DNA from: Imbricaverruca yamaguchii
Lineage: Eukaryota; Arthropoda; Thecostraca; Neoverrucidae
NCBI GenBank assembly: GCA_034440575.1
Contig: JAOTOL010001625.1
Coordinates: forward strand, 1,178,001-1,242,000
Length of the DNA stretch: 64,000 bases
Direction: 5' to 3'
Shown: one piece after another, positions 59,720-64,000 of the stretch
Numbering within the stretch: the first letter of the stretch is position 1
Layout of the letters: each line of letters starts with the position of its first letter
Notes under the pieces: generated by a model
Told to the model about the DNA's origin: nothing
Database searches by the model: none
Seen by the model: the letters and a program-made list of their open reading frames with translations, nothing else
Translations under genes and position numbers: made by a program

Positions 59720-59889
59720 CCAACGACTCGGTGACCCCTGACGACCTCACGCTGGAGCTGGAGCGGGCCAAGCTGCGGAACGACCCGGGCCTGCTGGCCG
59801 TCGCCAACCGACTGGTGCAGGATGTGCTGCGGAAGGCGAGGAAGGAAGCCACCCGCCGGCTCAGTCAGGACAGGCGAGACAAGGGGCAG
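59720..59889 (+). CDS. Gene B, exon 2: amphipathic helix fitting the PKA RII-anchoring consensus
   Basis: The acceptor GCATTTCAG|C is at 59719, completing the Ala codon from exon 1. The donor GGGGCAG|GTACGT is at 59890. The 56 residues read NDSVTPDDLTLELERAKLR, then NDPGLLAVANRLVQDVLRKA and RKEATRRLSQDRRDKGQ. Nearly all of it is predicted helix. A-x-x-L-V-x-x-V-L-x-x-A (ANRLVQDVLRKA) matches the published RII-binding A-kinase anchoring pattern at every position. The inferred role is anchoring of cAMP-dependent kinase regulatory subunits. I cannot name a known AKAP. It could instead be a coiled-coil or other helix that fits by chance. Confidence 0.65.
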
Positions 59890-60030
59890 GTACGTGCTGC
59901 GGACAGGCGAGACAAGGGCCAGGTACGTGCCACGCGGCGGGACGTGCCACGGACAGGCGAGACAAGGGCCAGGTACGTGCCGCGGACAGGCGAGACAAGG
60001 GGCAGGTACGTGCCGCGCGGCGGAACGTGC
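59868..60030 (+). repeat. Tandem duplication of the gene B exon 2 donor: four 5' splice sites
   Basis: A segment, GACAGGCGAGACAAGGG(G/C)C, followed by AG|GTACGTGC, occurs four times. Donor GTs are at 59890, 59923, 59973 and 60006. Use of the second adds 33 bases (11 codons, in frame). The third and fourth add 83 and 116 bases and would change the frame into exon 3. Confidence 0.9.
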
Positions 60031-60470
60031 TGCGGAAGATCGAGCGAGGGCGGAGCGGCACGTCTCATTTGTCATCAGCGGATGTCCAGCTATTGTACTC
60101 GGGCATGAAGATGAATGGAGAGAAGAGTAATGATGTCGATTGGGGAACCCCCAGCAATGCTGTAAATACAGGCAGCTCACCATGGGAACGGAGGCCACAT
60201 GGCTGACCACATCATCGATTAGCACTTATCGTCGTGTATTGTGTTTCTGCTGTTAAGGATTGATGCTAGGAAGCACTGGGAACTGGGTCACTGTGGGGGG
60301 GGGGGTATACACCCCTTGAAAAGGTAGCGCCCTTTCTGCCGGAAAATGCGCCCGTTTAGGAAGGCTCGATTGCAACCCTCCCCCTACCCGTTGAGGGAAT
60401 TGTTCCGCCGCCGGTGGAACACTCAGTGGTGAGGTGCCCCTCCCCGCTGATAATTCCCCGATTCGCTGCC
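60031..60470. other. Intronic unique sequence with a G tract
   Basis: A run of about 13 G lies at 60294-60306. Nothing else was recognised. Confidence 0.4.
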
Positions 60471-60473
60471 GAC

Positions 60474-61392
60474 TGCTGCTGCTGTCGCCCACTGTCCTGC
60501 CTCACCGTTATACCGCCCAGGTCGGGCAGCTGGCGTCGCTTACTGTCCTGCCTCACCGTTACACCACCCAGGTCGGGCAGCTGCTGCTGCTGTCGCCCAC
60601 TGTCCTGCCTCACCGTTACACTGCCCAGGCTGTGCAGCTGCTGTCGCCCACTGTCCTGCCTCACCGTTACACCGCCCAGTTCGGGCAGCTGCTGCTGCTG
60701 TCGCTCACTGCCCTGCCTCACCGTTACACCGCCCAGGTCGGGTAGCTGTTGTCGCTGTCGCTCACTGTCCTGCCTCACCGTTACACCGCCCAGGTCGGGC
60801 AGCTGCTGTCGCCCACTGCCCTGCTTCACCGTTACACTGCCCAGACCGGGCAGCTGCTGTCGCTCACTGTCCTACCTCACCGTTACACCGCCCAGGTCGG
60901 GCAGCTGCTGTCGCCCACTGCCCTGCTTCACCGTTACACTGCCCAGACCGGGCAGCTGCTGTCGCTCACTGTCCTACCTCACCGTTACACCACCCAGGCC
61001 GGGCAGCTGCTGTCGCTGTCGCCCACTGTCCTGCCTCACCGTTACACTGCCCAGGCTGTGCAGCTGCTGTCGCCCACTGTCCTGCCTCACCGTTACACCG
61101 CCCAGTTCGGGCAGCTGCTGCTGCTGTCGCTCACTGCCCTGCCTCACCGTTACACCGCCCAGGTCGGGTAGCTGTTGTCGCTGTCGCTCACTGTCCTGCC
61201 TCACCGTTACACCGCCCAGGTCGGGCAGCTGCTGTCGCCCACTGCCCTGCTTCACCGTTACACTGCCCAGACCGGGCAGCTGCTGTCGCTCACTGTCCTA
61301 CCTCACCGTTACACCACCCAGGCCGGGCAGCTGCTGTCGCTGTCGCCCACCGTCCTACCTCACCGTTACACCGCCCAGGTCGGGCAGCTGCT
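60474..61392 (+). repeat. Minisatellite, ~51-60-bp unit, ~17 copies, with a ~426-bp higher-order repeat
   Basis: Units contain CTGTCCTGCCTCACCGTTAC, ACCGCCCAGGTCGGGCAGCT and variable GCTGCTGTCGC. The order of variant units around 60600-60960 recurs at 61030-61390 (for example the GGTAGCTGTTG unit at 60741 and at 61167). Long frames on both strands are artefacts. Confidence 0.95.
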
Positions 61393-62040
61393 GCCGAAAA
61401 CACTGCCATGGCGAACCGCCCGGGGAATGTCTGACTCGGGTAGAGCGGCGACGGACCAAACACTACTGCAGATAGTGCTGGCTGAACACGGCCGTCCACT
61501 GTCCGTGGTGTAATTGGACGGTGCTGGCGCTGTAGCTGAATGCACAACGTACATGGAATCTCGCTGGGATGATGGGTGGGGAGGCGAGGGAAGAGGCGCG
61601 CAGGACTCGCCATCCATACTCGACATCGCAGATCACGGCCACCGACACTGGCGACATCCCGGAGCGCCTCGGCTGTCTATCCCGCAGTCTCAACTCACGC
61701 CGGGCGGGAACACGCCAGGGAGTGCTCTGTACGTGCACGAAGTTTCTGCGTGCGTGTACAAAGCAGAACCCTGGCGGGTGGGGAAGGCGCAGAGGTGCCG
61801 ATATCACTTTGCAAGATCAGAATATTATCTTGCCGCTGTCCTGCTGAGCCTAGCCATGGCGTGGAAGTCTACCAGCATGGCCAATAACCTAATCGCCCGC
61901 TTTTGTCACGGTCAATATCTGCGCTAGCTTTGGATCAGCACGGTGATACATTGAGTTTCGTCAGTGACGCTACGCCCTCGGGTGTGGGCTAATGCCAGAA
62001 ATGATGACGCGTTATGTCGGAGCAGCTACCAAGGAAGCCT
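61393..62040. other. Intronic unique sequence
   Basis: Overlapping 90-137-codon frames in three phases have no recognisable domain. Nothing is called. Confidence 0.35.
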
Positions 62041-62047
62041 GTTGTAT

Positions 62048-62205
62048 TCCCCCTCTCTCTCTCTCTCTCTTTGTATCTCTGTTTTTTCTCATTCTCTTTC
62101 TCATTCTCACTCTTTTTCTCTCTCTCTATTTCGCTCTCTCTCACCGTCTCTCTCCCCTGCCTCTCCCTACCTTTCCCTGCTTCACTCTATCCCTCACCCT
62201 CGTTA
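62048..62205 (+). repeat. CT-rich low-complexity tract
   Basis: CTCTCTCTCT and TTCTC runs are mixed. Confidence 0.9.
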
Positions 62206-62235
62206 TCCTCCTTTCTCTTTCGCTCTCCCATTTAT

Positions 62236-62427
62236 GTCTCCATCTCCATCTCCACCTCCATCTCCATCTCCATCTCCATCTCCATCTCCATCTCCATCTC
62301 CATCTCCATCTCCATCTCCATCTCCATCTCCATCTCCATCTCCATCTCCATCTCCATCTCCATCTCCATCTCCATCTCCATTTACATCTCCATTTACATC
62401 TCCATCTCCATCTCCATCTCCATCTTC
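62236..62427 (+). repeat. (CATCTC)n hexamer array, ~32 copies
   Basis: Nearly pure CATCTC repeats with two CATTTA interruptions. Ser-Pro, Leu-His and Ile-Ser repeats are read in the three frames. Confidence 0.97.
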
Positions 62428-63418
62428 GGGATGGGTCAAACCCCCAAAAAAGAACAGCCGACGTGGGACGATGAGGTGCCAACTGTGATGACCAAGCCTA
62501 TGACCAAAAGGTCAAGGAGTCACAATCGACCCAGCATTGTCACACGTTTGTGGGCTGTGTTATTCTTGGAGGTTGGGCTTGGCCTTTGCTGCGGTGAGAA
62601 AGGTTGCCGAATTTGAATGTAATGCCAAATGCCACCCGAGAAGTCAATTACCTGCAAAATGATCTCCCATGGAACTCGGTGTCACTTAGGTGATTAACTT
62701 CGATTTATTCAAGTCTGATTCGCATCATTTGGGAACTATCTGGCTGAAAAGGAGCATCGAAGTCGAATTTGACGCAAACATACCCAGGGGTCAAGTACGA
62801 CAAACATAGGCAAACGTAGACCACATCAGAACATTGACCTGGGAGGAGCCATGTTATGTTCCTATAAGTTGGAATCGATTTCGGTATAGAAAACTACCGA
62901 GTTCGAATTCAGCGTCAAAATATATCCTCGTGATAATTGCTGCTTTCCATAAAATAGGGTAAAATAGGTCACGCCAGGTCACGCAGGTCTTCAGAATCGC
63001 ATTGGCAAGCAAGTGAACCGATAAGTGCCGCCCAACGTCCACACGACGATTTGGCACTGTGGGTAAGAGAGAGATCGCTATGCATTTCTGGTCATCTGAT
63101 CACCCGTGACATGACCTGATGTTGAACTGAAACTTGGCAAATGCATGGAAGGCATTGTGGTCTGTTCCATACATTCTGAGATAACGCTCGCCCAATTAGG
63201 CTTGAACTGCTGAAGCTAAAACAGCAAGTTATTACCTTCACCTCATCTGAGGATCCCACTCGAGATCATTTCTTGTTTGCATTTTTGTACTAAATACATA
63301 ATACATTTGTAATACATTTGTAACAGGGGCTCTGACAACGAGCCGAATATCCATCCCGAGCGCATTCACCGCCACAGCGCGTGACACACTAACAGGTGGC
63401 TGTCGTTCTGTCCGGCAG
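62428..63418. other. Intronic unique sequence ending in a good branch point and acceptor
   Basis: No element was recognised. ACACTAACAGG (63386-63396) is a near-ideal branch point, 20-25 bases before the TCTGTCCGGCAG acceptor of exon 3. Confidence 0.5.
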
Positions 63419-63562
63419 ACGGCCGCCCGGGCGGCGGAGGCACACCCGACCCCGCACCCGGCCAGCGGCCGGCGAGCGCGCCGCGCCAACTGGGAGCGCC
63501 GGCTGCGCGGCGTGTTCTACACCTTCGTCTCGTGCCTGGGCCTCCGGCGCGCCTCCTACTAG
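63419..63562 (+). CDS. Gene B, exon 3: basic C-terminus ending in a PKA-type LRRAS site
   Basis: The exon starts after GTCCGGCAG at 63418 and runs 47 codons to TAG at 63560-63562 in the phase left by exon 2. The peptide reads TAARAAEAHPTPHPASG, then RRARRANWERRLRGVFYTFV and SCLGLRRASY. There are basic clusters, a short hydrophobic stretch (VFYTFVSCLGL) and a terminal RRAS, the classic consensus phosphorylated by cAMP-dependent kinase. No methionine opens this frame, so it is visible only as a spliced exon. The agreement of all three exons in phase, and the stop, support a real gene. Confidence 0.6.
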   Translation, partial: TAARAAEAHPTPHPASGRRARRANWERRLRGVFYTFVSCLGLRRASY

Positions 63563-63830
63563 CGGAGCCGGCGCGCGGCCGCCGCCGCCCACGCCGGCCG
63601 GCGCGACGCTCGCGCGTCACGGGCGCGTCACGGGCGCGTCACGGCCGCGCCCGCCGTCACGGCGGCGTCACGACGGAAGGTGGGCGCGCGCCACTCCACG
63701 TGTGGCGCAGCCGGGCGCCGCTCGTCGGCGGGCGGTTCGGCGAGCCGTGGAGACGAGAACCGCCGGGACGACGCCGTTCTGAAGCTGCGCCCGGGAAGAC
63801 CCGGCCGGTCGCGGCTGACGTGTCCCGGCG
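63563..63830. other. GC-rich 3' flank of gene B with a GCGTCACGG repeat
   Basis: CGCGTCACGGG units occur three to four times at 63613-63670. No polyadenylation signal is visible. Frames here are open because of high GC. Confidence 0.45.
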
Positions 63831-64000
63831 CCTCCAGTGACGTGTCCCGGCGCCTCCAGTGACTGTCCCGGCGCCTCCAGTGACTGTCCCGGCGCCTCCA
63901 GTGACTGTCCCGGCGCCTCCAGTGACTGTCCCGGCGCCTCCATTGACATGTCCCGGCGCCTCAAGTGACGTCTCCCGGCGCCTCCAGTGACTGTCCCGGC
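63825..64000 (+). repeat. Minisatellite, ~19-bp unit, running off the window end
   Basis: GTGACTGTCCCGGCGCCTCCA units, with some GACGTGTCCC variants, occur about nine times. The array probably continues beyond 64000. Confidence 0.93.

Noticed and set aside
62141..62488. Trp-Arg, Asp-Gly and Ser-Pro repeat proteins
   Set aside because: They are translations of the CATCTC hexamer.

Overview
The window looks like non-coding-dominated genomic DNA of an animal, most likely an arthropod and perhaps a crustacean. That is an inference. It rests on spliced exons with GT/AG borders, remnants of piggyBac, non-LTR and Penelope-type transposable elements, tRNA-derived SINEs, and a very high load of micro- and minisatellites. 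By my tally of the arrays listed, roughly 30% of the 64 kb is tandem repeat. Nothing bacterial or viral was seen, and no operons, rRNA or intact tRNA genes. Almost every long open reading frame is a repeat array that stays open because of its unit length or composition.

Two spliced plus-strand genes can be supported. Gene A has exons at 16234-16498 and 25770-25883 (stop at 25881-25883), joined in phase 0. It encodes a Cys-containing C-terminus ending in a DWFLVPGSCKCW motif and resembles a secreted cystine-knot (spaetzle-like) ligand. A possible short first coding exon lies at 10250-10284. Gene B has exons at 50397-50728, 59720-59889 and 63419-63562 (stop at 63560-63562). All junction phases agree. 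Its product has a basic, Ser/Pro-rich N-terminal part, a long helix that fits the PKA RII-anchoring consensus exactly, and a C-terminal LRRAS sequence typical of a PKA substrate. I do not recognise the family.

Layout: 1-12 kb holds simple repeats, a foldback element, a piggyBac remnant and a 76-bp minisatellite with CRE-like sites. 12.4-14.5 kb is a truncated non-LTR retrotransposon bounded by (TA)n on both sides. 15.5-25.9 kb is gene A with introns full of arrays. 26-34 kb is array-rich, including 1.4 kb of a nearly invariant 26-bp repeat and 1.45 kb of a 56-bp repeat. 36.2-37.4 kb is a broken Penelope-like element. 39-49 kb mixes arrays and SINE-like pieces. 49.8-63.6 kb is gene B with array-filled introns.

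The most unusual theme is that tandem arrays sit directly against splice junctions. Arrays abut the 3' splice site of four of the five supported exons, and in two of them the units are copies of the splice acceptor plus the start of the exon. In gene B exon 2, the 5' splice site itself is present in four tandem copies. This pattern fits minisatellite growth, and possibly intron gain, from AG|GT-containing tandem duplications.
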